From contig NW_020825354.1 of the NCBI RefSeq assembly GCF_003286085.1, positions 496,001 to 560,000 of the forward strand: DNA of 64,000 nt, in the 5' to 3' direction. The stretch is from Drosophila persimilis (lineage: Eukaryota > Arthropoda > Insecta > Diptera > Drosophilidae). Shown here one piece after another: positions 46,434 through 61,000 of the stretch. The notes beneath the pieces are model-generated. The model ran no database searches, had not been told where the DNA came from, and was given only the letters and a program-made list of their open reading frames with translations. Position 1 is the stretch's first letter. Each line of letters starts with the position of its first letter. Position numbers and translations under genes: made by a program.

Positions 46434-49400
46434 GACGATACGCCGCCAGATGCGAATGCCGATGCTGATGCCGATGCCGACGCCGATGCTGATTATGATA
46501 CATAGATACATAGATGATACCCCGAGATGATGATGGTGATGACGATGACAAGGAGGTGGGTGATGAGAGATGGCTTTTATTAGTTTGTCTGCGGAGGAAA
46601 GTTGCTTAGCCGTGCAGATACTGATGCTTATGCTGTTGCTGTTGCCGCCTCCACAAACTGTTTCTCTGTGGCTCGGCTCTTGGGGTCTCATTGTCTGATA
46701 GCCTTGGCTTGGAATCAGCTTTGGCATCAGCTGCTGCTGCTGCTATCCCCTACTGCCTGACTGTTGCTCCTGGCTGGCTGGCAAGTCAAACGGCTCATTA
46801 ATCAAACGAGTATGGCCATTATGGCATGCATTAGAGGTCTACACGGAGAGGAATTATAAGATAGTCTTTGACGGCTGCACGTTTTCAGACCTCTTTATAT
46901 GCCTTCTTTTAAATTAATTTCCTTTCCTAGAGTGGTTCCCAATCCCCCCAAAACCTCCTTTCCCTGGACCGCGCTTTCGCCTTATTTCTAGTGGCTTAAC
47001 TGTCAAAATATATACAGATCTAAAAGTGGGAAAGTGGCCCCTAATCAAAGTCCTCTTTGGGTTCCTGCTCCCACTTTCTCTCAGTGATTTCTGCGCTTTG
47101 CACGAAGATAGATTCCCATGCCTTCCTGTGTGAGCCTTGGCTTTGTCGTGCTCGGACAGAACACATTCCCATACGCCATGTTGTCTCGGGCATTATCTAA
47201 ATTAGGGATGTGCGTCGTAAAGATTCTGCAGGAACCTGCTTCTACCTCAACTTTCCCACCGATCCCACATCCCAGAGGCTCCTCCTTTGTCTGTCTGTAT
47301 GTCTGTCTGGCTGTCGGTTTTAATGAGCTGTTTATGCAATCATCAGGCCCCCAAAAAACCGTAGCTCGTTGCTTTTTTTGGGGGCAATAAATTTTCGGCG
47401 GTAAAGGAAAAGGCAAGGACTTTCCTGCCTCCCAACCAGAATGAAAATTTGCATAATCGCAGACGCAGGGAAGTCATCGGGGGTGTCGGTTGGATTCGGC
47501 GGAATGTCCTTGCTCGCCTGACTTAACCTGAACGCTCCCGCATAATGTGACCGCCGATGTCAGGATTATAATGATGCTTTTACCCGGCCGTCGCTTCTCC
47601 CGACCACACATGACTGGCATCCCGTTCCCCATCCCGATCCCCATCCCCAGCCCTCCCCATTCCCTGTTTTGCCTGTAAGTTTAAGCTGTTGATTCAATTT
47701 TCTGGCAGTGTTTGGTGCCAGATAAACGACTTAGTCGCAAAATTCAGCAACAAAAAAATTCCCAAAAATTGAATTAGACAGAGAGCCGCAAAAGGGGTGG
47801 GGGATGGCCTGGCATGCTGGCACATATGAAAGGAAAATCTTTACTCAAAGTATTAGCATAAACAGAAAACTTTCGTTGCTGTGGAAAAGCAAGGAAAAGC
47901 AAACGCCAGCTGCTGGAGCAAAAAAAAAGTTTTGCCAAGAAAACTGCACGAACAGAAAATGTTTGGGGAAAACTTCAGCCACATTTGCAATTTGCATATT
48001 GTTCGGGAAAGCGGAAAGAATAGGAGAGGAAATCGGAGAATTGTACGGGGGAGTGCGAAGGAGAAGGAAGAAGCCGGTCAAGTGGCAGCAGGGGACCGGG
48101 CCTTTGGCCTATGCAAATGTTTGCCTCGCCTCGCACAACGCTGCGTATGATTGATGTGTCGGTCAGGAGGCAGCAGGACAGCAGGCATTAGGAAGATGGG
48201 ACTGGGCTTGCACTGTGGTGCTGTGGTGCTGTGGTACTGCGGTACTGTGTTTGCATAGGTCTCACTTTCCCTTTGCTTTCTTTCCTCTGGCAATCAATGG
48301 TTTCGGTACTCTCTTAATTTAAGCCTTTTCTTCTGCCCTTCAACAATGTTGTAAAACTGATGCTTTCCACTCGCATTCTCGCATGCTCGCATACTTTTCC
48401 CGGGGTTAAGCTCTTGATAGAAAACTTATCTGGGAGAGGAAACTATTTTCTGGCCAAAGGAGGCGAGGCGAGGCGAGGCTAAGTGGGGGTGGCAGAATTT
48501 TCAGCTTGAACCAAAGCCAAGAAAACTTTCCTGGGGGCCAGGCCATAAAGGAAATATGATTTTGGCAAGTATTTTTTATAGTGAACTTTTGTGGGAGATT
48601 CCCTCAAGAGTACCTTAAAGTTGAACCTTAAACCTGGGAGTTTCTGTATAGAGAAATATTATATTTAAAGGGAGTTTAAGTGAAGGAAATATTAGACTTT
48701 GATTTGAAAGATGTGCCAGCTTCGTATTGGTGTTCAATTATCAATCATTCCTCCTATCTTTAGAACTTTACCAGGAAGCATTTCTCCCCTGATAATTGTA
48801 AACTTTTCTTTCAAAAAATCCCCCTTAAACCATTCTTAGCTCTTGGATCGGTTACCAACTTCTTGAGCACTCTATCTACCTATATAAAAGATGCATGTTC
48901 TTCTAAGCTGCTGTCTTTAATTTCCTGTCCTGTTCTTTTGTTGTTTGTATGGTTTTATTATTCCGCTTTGCCTCTATCTTAAGTCCCTTGGTCTCTTTTG
49001 GGCGATGATCTCCAACGAAATGTCCGTGTTTTCTTGGAAATATCTAACGAGTATTTAAGCCTGGTGTCTCAATATCTACAAGACAAGGCTCTCCACTACA
49101 TCTACTAGCAGTTCATAGAAGTGGAGGAGACCTGCCATTCCCAAAGAAGTGGCATATATCAATGCCAAAGATACACATAGAAAGGAACAGAGAGAAAGAG
49201 AGACAGAGAGACAGAGACTAAGGACAGCCATGCAGCATGCCCCATCTTGAAGCTGTGTGCAAACAAAAGGAGGAATGTTGGCTGGAAAGAGGCACTGGCA
49301 GCACAAAAAATATAGCTCTTGGCTTTAGGTTGGGTAAACTTTTTGTCTTTTTTCTCGTCCCTCTCTCTGTCTCTCTGTGGCATAAATAACAGACAGACAC

Positions 49401-52400
49401 ACACGCTCACGAAACCACTGACATATGGAGAGGAGGTCTGCAGCGGGGAGTAGTATCTGTGTGACAGTGTGGCGGTGTGGCAGTGGCAGTGCATTATAAA
49501 CAGCTGCTCTGGCAGCCTTTCTAGGGGTCTGGTCTTCTCTTCTGAGCTGCAGTTTGATGATAGTACAGGAGGCATTGACACAGTTTGCACAGTGGTTTTT
49601 GTTTGGATTTTGTCCGCCTTTTGAGCAGGAAATTAAAAATGTCTCTACAGATTTATGTGTAGCACAAACAGGACACACACAGACACACACATACGCACAC
49701 ACATCCTTCTCCCAATTGCTGTTCATTTGTTGCCGCCTTTGTCTCTGTCGTTGATTGTTTGGCTTTCATTTTCATTCAAAACGACAGAGAGAAAGAGAGG
49801 GAGAGAAAGAGTGGGAGAGAAATAGAGAGAGGAGTAGTAAAAGCCATGGAAAACCTCATGGAGTCGGGGTCTTCCAGGGGTTCAAATGGCGTAACAACAA
49901 CAGCTGTTCCAGAACAACAGCACAACTCGCCCTACTTCTCCTTTGTGGAATACTCTTTCAGAGAGTACAATAAAAGCGGAGTGAATCTTTGAAACGATGA
50001 ATCGATGAGGGAATTTACGAAACCTTCAACAAAAAGTTCAAGTTTCTGTTTCTATATTTTTTAAACAGAACAGAAAATATCAAAGATATATAGATATCAA
50101 ATAAACAATCAGCTAATAATGCATTTGGTGGGAAATCGAAAGTATAAATTTATCATTTTAAGTGAAGTCAGAGCACTATATCATGTACTTATGAGAAAAG
50201 GAGTGTCAAAAAACATTCGTGGTTTTCGAACAAAACACTAAAAATATACATATTTATCTATAGATATTCCTTTCGATATTTCTGCATACTCTTCTCTGCT
50301 CTATTTCTAAAGATAAACCTCAACAACTTTTTCTATAGATCCCGACAGTCAGACAGTTGGCTGACACCAGCTTTCGAACTTCTTTTAGCAACTTTCCCCC
50401 GAAAATGGGTGCTTCCCCCGTATCAATCTTCCGCGCACCTTTTTTTGACGAAAGTGTTTTGCTCTGTTTTTCGTCTGTTTTTCACGTTCTGTCGTAAAAT
50501 GTCCCTGTTTTTGATAGGGAGAGGGGGTTTTCCCTGTCGTTGATTACATTTTTGTGTGTTTCGATTGGGAAAGGAAATGAATGAAATAAATGCACATTCG
50601 TTCAAAGAATAACAACTATATCCAGAATATCTAGAGAGAATGAGAGGTGTGTGTGAGCGAAAGAGGTGGCGCGAACGCGACGACGAGAGACAAGAGACGT
50701 GAGACGTGAGACGTGAGAGAACGTGAGAACGTGAGAGACGGAGGCGAGAGCGTAGTAGGACGAACGCTTCCGTGCGGAAGTCTGGCGACGACTGAAAGTG
50801 AAACTGAAAAGAAGAAAACGGTACATTCCACAGCCCCATATCTGCGTCTGCGTTGCTATGGTATGTGCGTACCAGTGTGTGTGTGTGTGTGTGTGTCTGC
50901 TCAAGTGTGTGCGTGTACGGGAGTGTATTTCTCCCTGGTGTGAGTGTGTCTCCTGTACGCCAGTGTATGCCCGTATGCCGGTTGTCCGCTTTTGTTGTTA
51001 TTGTTTATGTTGCACACACAAATACACACACCTACGTCTACCAGACACACACACACACAGTTAAACATTTGAGCGCCAAAAAGAGTGACCAGAAAGCGAC
51101 TGTCATTCAATCAGCTGTTTTGTCTTAAGTAAAGCTTTCGGGTAGAAGCTCTCCCAAGGCAAATTCAGTAGAAGAAAAGCTTATTCTAGTAGGGTTTTCT
51201 CCCATTCTTATATTTATTTCCGGAAACAGATATTCAACAATCCAATAATCATAAAACGTATCCTATATACAAATTATTTCCAAGGAAAAATGAATTAAAT
51301 TCCCGTGCTTTTAGTGCTTTCAATTAACCCTTTTATAATTGAAACCTTTATGGTAGATTGAAGAATATTTTTTCAAATATTTATGAAATTTTATTGAATT
51401 TTTGGCCTGGAAAAGTGTGAGGATCGGGCAGGAGCTGATAACGGCCCTTAACTGCTAATCCCCACTGGGAGAGAGATGTCTAGCACGAGGCGCGAGATGT
51501 GTGTTGGTGGATGGAACATGATATATTTTCAGATCGGGGGAAATAGATGCTTTAAAGGCGAAGAATGAAAACTTTGAAGCTTTAAAGCTCAATGCAATCT
51601 TTAAAGAAGGTTGTCAAACAAACTGAAAAGCTTTGTCTTTTAAATGATCCTTTCAATCCCACAAATTCCAAATCCACCATTCAAAGCTACTTTAAATAAG
51701 AGACAAAATGATCTAAAAACTAAAAGTTATATCCATGAAAAGTGAAGGGTAAAAGCTCAGAAAACTTGCCTCGAAAGCTATATTATATCAGAGCTTTTGT
51801 TAGCTTTTTATGAAGGGTTTCTTTTAAATATATTACCAAGAATTTTAAACCAAAGCTACATATAGCTTATGACAGTTAAATATCTTCTTTCTCCCCAAGA
51901 TGTTTTGACCACAAAGAATTTGTGGCTTATGGGGAGGGATAGCCAGAAGCAGAGCCAGAAAATGGGGAGTGCGTCATGTTCATGCTTGAACGCTTTTTGG
52001 GGGGACAGCAGACACAGGAGTGCAGGAATTGCTTACGTTTGCTTACGTTTTTGCTGACTTGAGTTCTTTTCAATTCTCCGCATATGTCAAATGCAGGTAG
52101 CCCACAAGCCGCAAGCCGCAGAACCTAAAAAGGGCGTCACTGTCACGGGAGAGGAGGATGGGTTCCAGGGCGGTCAGAAAAATGGATGTAGGAGGACAAG
52201 CTCCAGGCTCCATTGGAGCATGATGGAAAGCGGATTATGTAGCGGTGTCCTGGGATTCGATTCCATGCCATTCCATTCCATTCACCGCAATCAACGTGTC
52301 ACAGCTCCAAGAACTCGATTAATGTTTATTTCAATTTCCATTTCCATTTCCATCTTCATTTCTCCTACTCTTTCTCTGGCACACCACCTCTCTATCATTC

Positions 52401-53935
52401 ATTGCTTAACTTTTTGTACATATGTAAATTATTTTCCTTGCGGCGTGGAAATTTTTGCAAAGTTAATGCGATATCGATACGGTTACAGATGTGACAACAA
52501 CCACAGGGCAGTGGCAGGCAAGCCACTTGATGCTGCTGCCCCTGCCTTTCTCGAAGTTGATTTACAATAATCGCTTTCGACAGGGGAAAAACGGGGCAAA
52601 AACAGCGAAACAGCAGCAAATAACAGATGTAAAGGCCACACCGCCACGCCTGTTGTCTATAAGCACTATATTTCAGGTCAAACAGGGTGAGTCTGTTTGA
52701 GTCTTTGGCCCTGGAGGAGGAGGTCTCACTGCTGAGAGAAAAGTGAACGCTGGGAGAGAGATAGAACTGTTGATACTGATCAAGAATGTACGAGTGTATA
52801 CGTCCTTATGGGATTGCAAATGCCATCAACACGAAGCCCACATTGAGGACACCATGGCCAAGACTCTCAAGGCGGGCTCCTGCGTCCAGCCTACTCCGAT
52901 CACAGAGGCCGAGAGAATCTGGCCCTTCAAGGGCGTGCGTTGATGGAGGCCGAAAAAATAGTGCGTTAAGGCTCTGAGAATTATTTCGAATCTGTTCAGA
53001 GATATTCAATGAAAAGCAGGCACGAAAGCGAATGGGACGAAGGGACTGTTTCAATGGGCTCATATTAAGAAGAGAACACCCTGTAGGGCTATCGGTGGCA
53101 GGTGTCTCGTGGTCTACGAATGGCGTAGAGATGCCGTGCGGGGATATTAAGATGTTGTTGACCAAACTCTCTCAAGAGCATAAGTATTTATGTTTATCGA
53201 TGAGGAACACGCACATAAATACAGACACATAAACACACACATAGATATAAATATACTTACGCATAGAGAAGGGAGGGCAGGGTTTATTAAAAATGTATGC
53301 CATAAAAAATTGTTCAAAATGCCATTGAATATTTACGCATTTGCCCCTTTTCCACATCCACGTCCACGGAGAAAGTGAGTGTGAATGTATGAATATCTGA
53401 TTGGTCATATTTGTGCATGTGTTTGTGTGTGTTGTGTGTGGTCGTAAACAGGAAACGGAAATCAGCATGCAGGCGCACGCAGCAGCAGCAACAAAAGTTG
53501 GATTATTGTTTCGGTTTCTTGTGGCAAACATTTGTAATACTACCACAGCCTCATTTTTCGAGGAGAGAGTAGTCCCCTCTAACATCATGCCCCCAATCGA
53601 CACGACATAACAGCGAGCTGGATTCCTTTTGAGCACCCCCTCATGGGGTGCGGGGCACACTTGGAAAAACATGCGATTCCATTTCAATTGCATTGCATTT
53701 CCAAGCAAATTTGAATACGAGTATCCACTGGTTTATGTCTTTCGGATCAACAAAAGATATATCATTATTTTCCCCGGTGTAGGGATGCGGTCGATGGCCA
53801 TGGAATTATTTTGCATATGCAGATGCGAGAGAGACGCAGAGAGAGATCGTATAGATATATTTACATTTAAATACATATTTTATTCAAAACAAGATTCGAT
53901 GGACAGGAAAATTCAATTCTCAACTGAACGGGAAA

Positions 53936-53961
53936 GGGGGGGGGGGGGGGGGGGGGGGGGG
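53936..53961 (+). repeat. Homopolymer of 26 G
   Basis: Uninterrupted G run in noncoding DNA, G-quadruplex-forming in principle. The length is prone to sequencing or assembly error. Confidence 0.9.
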
Positions 53962-56900
53962 AATGGTGTGGGCCTTGACGGACACTTATTGGTCTTGGAA
54001 ATTATCATATTGTTGTTGAATATTTCAACAGGGAATAGATAGATAAACAGATAGATTAACTTGAACATTCTGTACTTCTGTGGAATGACACATGCAGCTC
54101 TTTATTCATCGATAGAGAGGATCCATTCTCTTAAAATGGATCTTTAGTGTGTCTTGTGTCTTGTTTCGTGTCAATATGTTTTTGTTTCAGTCGTTCCTGA
54201 TCCTCCAGCGGCAATTCCGCCGCTCAAGATACCCCAAGATACCCCAAGGTGGGGCAGAATCTGACTTTTTACTGTAGGATGGATATGTTTGAAGAAAGTG
54301 GAAATGTCAAATGGATGTGGGTCAGAATTGTAAAGTTGATTTAGTTTGAAGTGCATTGGATGGCATTTCGATATCAGGGGCTCATCCTGGGTCCTCAATG
54401 CTTCAGCCCCAAAGCAGTGGATAAAAGGGGTTTTAACAATACCGAGTGCTCGTTGAATATTTTACCACTAATCGATAAAGCATAATCGAATGCAATCGCG
54501 AATGCCGATGGCAATCAAAAAGCATCAAAGCGGAATTCAATTTAGATTAAAAACTGAATATTTTCACAGTCCTCCCCTCTATCAGTGCTCTCGACCCCAG
54601 GGCCCGGGGGGGATGGGTGGATGGGGGAAATGGGTCCCGTTTTGTTGCAGCTGGCAGCTAAAATTAAATGAATGCCACATGGCTATGCGCATGGAAAATG
54701 CGCCATTGGAAAAGACCCAATAAAAGTCACCCAAAATATTGGCAAAACAGAAGGGAGAATGGAGTTTCAGATGCTCTCGCAAGTAGCTGCAAGATGTACC
54801 AAGAATATTCATATCTTCGACTACTCTGTGAATTTGAAGATACTTCCTTTTCTTCCTTGTGATGATCAGAGGGATAGGTACATACGAGTATATGCGAAAA
54901 GAGTGTTCAAATCGCTCTCATAACCCATATGCCGCGAATGAGAAGCTCCCCGTCTCTCTCCCAGTGTGGATTAGCAGCTATTCTTGCATTGCCAAAGATC
55001 AGAGAGGAGAGCATTCTTTAAGGGATAATTGATGTTCTTGGAATCACTGCTGTCCGTCTGCCATTCCTAATGCCATTGTGAGGGTCCTCCGAGTGTTTTC
55101 CAAACATCATGGATATACAGCACAGCTGTCAATACACACAAAAAATACAAACACAGACATACATACATATATACACACGTATCCCTGGCATCTGTGTGTG
55201 TGTGTGTGATGCGAAAGAGGGGAAAAACAGAGCCTGTGAAAAGTTTTTCCACCTGCGCTTTTTCATTTACATGAGTAAGTTTCCACATTAAGGACACAGC
55301 AGAGCACAGCCCAGAAAAGAAAAGAAAAACCAGACCTCGTACCTTTTCCACTTTTCTCGTTTCTCCCCACCTGGCTTTCCCATCTTAAAGTTAGCTTCAG
55401 AGGCTGAAAATTCATTGAAATTTCATGGTAAAATTACACGTAGTACGATTCAACATTAATTATGCAGAAAATGTCTATCGAATATTTGACAATAATTAAA
55501 TTGAAATTTGGAAGCACTTGTGTAATTAAATAAAACTCAAATTTCAATTGAATTTACATATATTTTAATGCGAAACGGAACTCAATTTTAATGTGAAATG
55601 GAGTGGAATTACTTGGTTAGTTGATTCAATCCAAAAGGCAGGATAACTCTCAGTCCCTGTCTCTGATTCTCTGCGAAACTCTCTAGGTAATTCTCTGGAG
55701 TAAGCAGTAAACAGCAAGTTAAACACATTTATTCTGCTCGTTTGTCGTTTGGCGAATGTGAAACCAAAGTTAAATAAATAAGCGGCAGTTGATTAGGCCA
55801 CACGATGCGTGAGGTGCCTGCGGCTTTCTGGGGGAGGCGGAGACGCCACCACCACAGTTTCTGTGGCTTCAAAGTTGCCTCAAGCCCAGCGCCTTATTAA
55901 CTTAACACAAATGCTGGCAACTGCTTGGCGATGCGATGCCAAGTGGAGATTGGGGAGTGGTGAGTAGAGGCTTGGGGCATGTGGCATGTGGCATGTGGTG
56001 GCACCTGTAACACGTCTGCTGGGAGCTGGGACGCAGCTGGCTGCGCACTTGAATAATAAGCATCTATTATCAGGAGCCTAGACAGGAGCCAGAGCCAGTT
56101 CTCCTGCTCAGATCTCTCTCCCACTAAGTCTCCATCGCTCGCGGCATGCCAGGGATGAGATAAGATGCTCCACATATTGAGGGGTATATTGGACTGTAGA
56201 CGCACAATGGTGGAAACAGCAAACAAATATTAGGGGGTCCCCAAGGTGACTCTTAGGAAAGCAGTGTTGGTAAACTCTGAAATACTGTTTTAATCACTGC
56301 TAAATAATGACATTCAAATAGTTCGAGAATTCAGAAAATAGTCAGAAATAAATGCCAAACTTCTGGCGAGAGAAACACGTATAAAATAATCAAAGAAATT
56401 GGATAATAATCCTTTTAGTGCTAGTGCTGGTAAGTGATGAAATTCGCATACCGCATACTCCTTGTACCCCACTTTGAGTCCTGCATTCTTTTGCTCTTTG
56501 CGCTGTCTGCCATTGAAGAGGCTTTGGTATATTATTTATTATTATTTTTACGAGGATTCTGCCCCTCTTGACAGTTTAACGGGAATTTCATATTCCATCT
56601 CTATGAATTTTCACCTCTCCCCCGCCCCGCCGATTCCATCGGTATTTTCTTGCGCTCGTTATTTGTTTTTCCCACCATCGCGATGGGAATTTGGGAAAAG
56701 TTTTCGCAGATTGTCGAGTGCCACTAATTGTCTATAAGTGGGGGGCGTGGTTTAGCCAAACAAACTCACACATATGCATGTGGCATGTGGCATGCGGCAT
56801 GCGGCGTCTCTCCAGAGGGACTTTAATGCCACATGGCGCCATTTGAATGAGGTTTTAAATGTTTGCCGACTTTGTGGCCATAAAAATGGCGATCCGCACC

Positions 56901-57998
56901 GTACGTGTGCTGTATGTGTATGCTGTGTGTGCTCCACAGAGAGAGAGTGTGTGGTCTCTAATGTGTGGATGTGGATGGGGATTTTGTCGGTGCTGGTAGT
57001 AGTGTTTGGCATTGGCGTTATGCTGCTGCCGAAGGGAAATGCTTTCCCAAGGCTTAATTGAGTTTCAACAGTTTGATTTTTTACTTAAACTGTTTTACCC
57101 TACTCGCACACACAGACCACATCATTTTCCACATGCCATTGGGCCAGGGACAGGGGCGGCGGTGGGGGCATGGCCATATTGGTATTTTCCGGGGCGTGTG
57201 TAGTGGCAGTAGCATATTTCTGAGGTGATCCATCACTGTCTTTTCATTGATTTGCTGCATCTGCTGCTGTCACTCAACGGAGGACGAAAACATTGATAGA
57301 TTGTTGCTTATTGAAATTTTTGGTCAACGAAAAGGGTCGAATTTTAATTGAACTTCAAGCTTTTTGAAATGCCAAACCAAGCACACACTTAAATATAACC
57401 ATATCCTATGACAAAAAACGTATAAAAAGAAAGAAGTTTCCTTCATTTTAAGCTCTACACCAATCGAAAGCCTCTAGGGTATGTATCGAACCTTCAAAAC
57501 GATCACTAAAATAAACTAAAGTAGAATTTTTCTTAATTGAAAAGCCTAAAAGTATGAGCAAAAAGGTTCTTCTGTTCTTTAGGGAACTCTGGGAGTTTGT
57601 GTAATTTTCAATTTAAGCTTTTAGCTGCAGTGAAATTCAAATGTGGAAATGCTATTGAAAGTTTCTCCCAGCGAGACTCACACACACACGCGCGCGCGCA
57701 TACACATGCACACACATGCTGTGCCCCCGCACACATAAAATTCAATTAGAGTTTTCCGTAGTTTCATCAGCTGCTTTTCTCCACCCCTGCTACTTGCTGG
57801 CGTCCTGTCGTCCTGTCGTCCTGCCGTCCTGGGGACCCTGCCCTCTGTTTCATCCGCATCATCCTCCTGGCTATTTGCTTTCATTTGGCTTAAACGAGGA
57901 GCTGGAATATGCGAGGGCGCCAGCTAGGGCGTGAAATTGTGCCAAGGCAGCCCAGTCCTTCCCCACCATACGTAAGACGAAGGAAGATGTCCCCCGTC

Positions 57999-58055
57999 AA
58001 TGCTTACCTGCGAGAGAACAGAAACAGAAGAGCAGAAGGGAGAACAGAGCATGAG
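57999..58055 (-). other. Recursive (ratchet) splice site
   Basis: On the minus strand a long pyrimidine tract (58,011-58,055) ends CTCTCGCAG and is followed at once by GTAAGCATT: the acceptor and donor share one junction between 58,008 and 58,007. This zero-length-exon layout matches known Drosophila ratchet points in long introns. The orientation matches the DPP10-like gene. Confidence 0.7.
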
Positions 58056-61000
58056 AATCGCGGCAACATACATGAAAAGTCCGATTAAAGAAGCCATAAT
58101 TAACACAAAAAACAGAGCAGGGGATTCTGTGTAGATCTTCTTTTTGGAACGTAGACAAAAATGCGTTGTTTCTTGTGAAAATCGAGAGAGCAAATACCTT
58201 TGCCACAAAACAGCAATAGTTTCCCCAAAACAAACGAAGCAAAGGAGATGTGTCCTGACGAGATACGAGTATTTCTCGTATTTGCCCTTTGCCATTCCAT
58301 GCCACAAAACCATTGCACAAACAACCTAAATCATATACGATTGGGCCTAAACATCAAGTGTTTGTTGGTCCGAGCCGTGGTTAAGATGGAATGGCAACAG
58401 CATACCAATCCAAGACCATCCCCCGGCATCTCCATCTGACAGCACCCGGGAAAGGGCAAGAGAGCGGTAACGGTAACGGGCATTATCCTTGCTGGGCGAC
58501 TGTGAAGTGAATCCCAAAAGGCACTTAGGCCACATGATGAGCTGCCTGACAGGTCGGACGAAGCACCATCGAGTGAGAGAGATGAGAGAGATGGGGCGGC
58601 CTGGTCGCCTGCTCGCCTGGCGGGTGTCCAGTGAGTGGCGTGGATGGGGCATGACCTTGCATTGGCCCAGCCCTTTTCCGGGGTCGGTCTCAAACTGCCA
58701 ACTGCCAACTGCCTGCTGTCTCTCTTCTGGTGGTGCTGCCATTGCCACTGCTACTGCGACTCGGACTCAGACTCAGACACAGACTCAGGCCATGTCTTGT
58801 TGACAGTTGCACTAATTGCAAAATGCTGTTGTTTGTTCGCCTGCCATTGTCTGTGGCACACTTTTAGGCAATTTGCATATTTCGTTAAGCAGCTGCTTTT
58901 CACACAGCATCTGCATCTGTTGTTGTGGCTGTAGCTGTAGCTGTTGTCCCAGTCCTTCTCAGAGGATGACCTGCTGGGTCCTCAAAGACGCGACTCCTTC
59001 CCAGTCTTTCCTCCGCTTCGAAGTTCTCTCCTATATGTGTGTTTCTTGACGCTTTTCCTTGGTCTTTGCTTAGAGTAAATATTTAAGGCTCCCACAATAG
59101 CGTATACTCCTTTCAATCTAATTAGGAATGAAGGCTTCCATTTAACTAATTGACACAATGATTCATTTGATTTTCCTTTAGACAATTGCTTTGACACATT
59201 TAAAAACAGTATATCTCTTCCAAATATATCTATCTATATCTATATCGTACTTCCTCATGAGCACGCTTCTCCCCGACCTCTTGCTGCTGCTACAATTAAT
59301 TTAGCTTAAGCCCATTTCACTTTTCACTTTTCTTTTCGATTTCATTTTCATTTCACTGTGAGTGCAGTTTTCTTTTTGCCCCCTCTTGTGGAACGTGACT
59401 CGGGAGCGCTGTGGCACCCCTCTCTGACCTTTCTTTTGCTGTCTCGCTCTCTCTCTCTCTCTCTATCTCTCTCGTTTGCATCTAAATTATGGCAATTGAG
59501 TGTGAGCCACATAAATCATTTTCAGCTTGCACTTGGCCCTGCTATCCCTCAGCGGTTGTTTCTGCTGGGTATATACGAGTACATACATATGTATGTGCTC
59601 TGGGCGGGTTCTATATATACATGGAATCATCAGGCATTCTCGATTCCTTCGGCTATATTTCGCTTGCTGTGCGGTATTACACCTTTGAGAGCTTATTATC
59701 CAAATGCATTTATTCATCCATTGCCACCAAACTTTTGGAAATAGTTGAGATTCAGACGATACATAGATTCTTTCAGACAGATCCATATAATCTTTAAGGG
59801 ACGAAATCAATATGCGTCATACGGCAGTGCCCCTCGGTCGACTTGGGATCTTCGCGTGACACACTTCGGCTTGTGGTCTTCTTCGAGCCATCGGCTCTGT
59901 CTGCTCCAAGCTCTTCTGTCCCACGCACCCCTCGTCCAGCTTGTACCCGTCGTAATAAGCCTATATATGGGCGGCCATCAGAGATTTTATTCCAGATGAA
60001 AATTGTATATTGTATATGCATTCACGCTCCCAAAGAATAGTCCAGACATATGTATGTACAGCGATCTGAAGGCATAAGGTGCATTCATCCGAGATGCAGG
60101 AGTAAAAAACGGCCATCCATTACATGAATATTATGTACATATATGATGACATAATTATATGTTATTTGGACAGACGGGAAGCAACCGAATAAGGATCTCA
60201 AGCATTAAAATTCTGATTGATTTACGAGTGAAATGACTGACGCCTGATGCCGGATGCCTGGTGCCATAACGTGCCTGATGTCCTGGTGTCCTGATACCGT
60301 AATGCCCTGACACGTTGTCATTCCCCCATGAATATTATGGGACTGAAACATGCCACACACACACACACACACACGTACAATGTTGTGTGTGTTTGTGTTC
60401 ATGTTTCAATTAATTTTTAATGAGAAACCATTTATGCGGCAGAAGAGTCTTGTGGCGGAAGGCCCTGCCGTCCTGCCTTCCTGCCTTCCTTCCTTCCGCT
60501 CCCTGCTGCTCACTTAATTAGTTGCAGCAGTTCAAATGTGGCATGGAATTTGGTGACTACATGCAACAGCAACGGCCAAAGCGTTTATGAAGCTATTCCC
60601 ATTATGATCGGGATCAAAATCGTTATGGGGCAGCGATTTGTGTGTGTCTGTCCTTCCATTTAATTAAACTTTCGAGCCCTCGAGTGGATACGCCACAAGC
60701 CCAATTGTTGGGGTCGCTGTTCAGGCGCTTAATTGCTAACAAACACACACAAGCACACAAGTAAACGTATACGCTACTAATACCTACAGCCCTAAAGGAC
60801 ACTTTGTTCGCCAAAAAGTATGCAATAAAAATTAATGAGCGGGAAAATGTTTATTGACGCGCCTTTGGCGGCAATGCATAAATGAATAATGCCCCCAAGG
60901 GAAGGGTGGCGAAAGCAGCACCATAATGAGGAGGGCATTCCCTTCTCTCCATCTGCCTCTCCCTCTCTCGCCTTTCCACTGCTGAACACTAGGCAAATAT

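Noticed and set aside
52806..53165. 119-codon minus-strand frame
   Set aside because: No domain or good splice context; composition like the rest of the intron.
56774..57061. 95-codon plus frame with Cys-rich part and one hydrophobic segment
   Set aside because: Starts in a GGCATGTG/GGCATGCG repeat and GT-rich DNA; no homology recognised.
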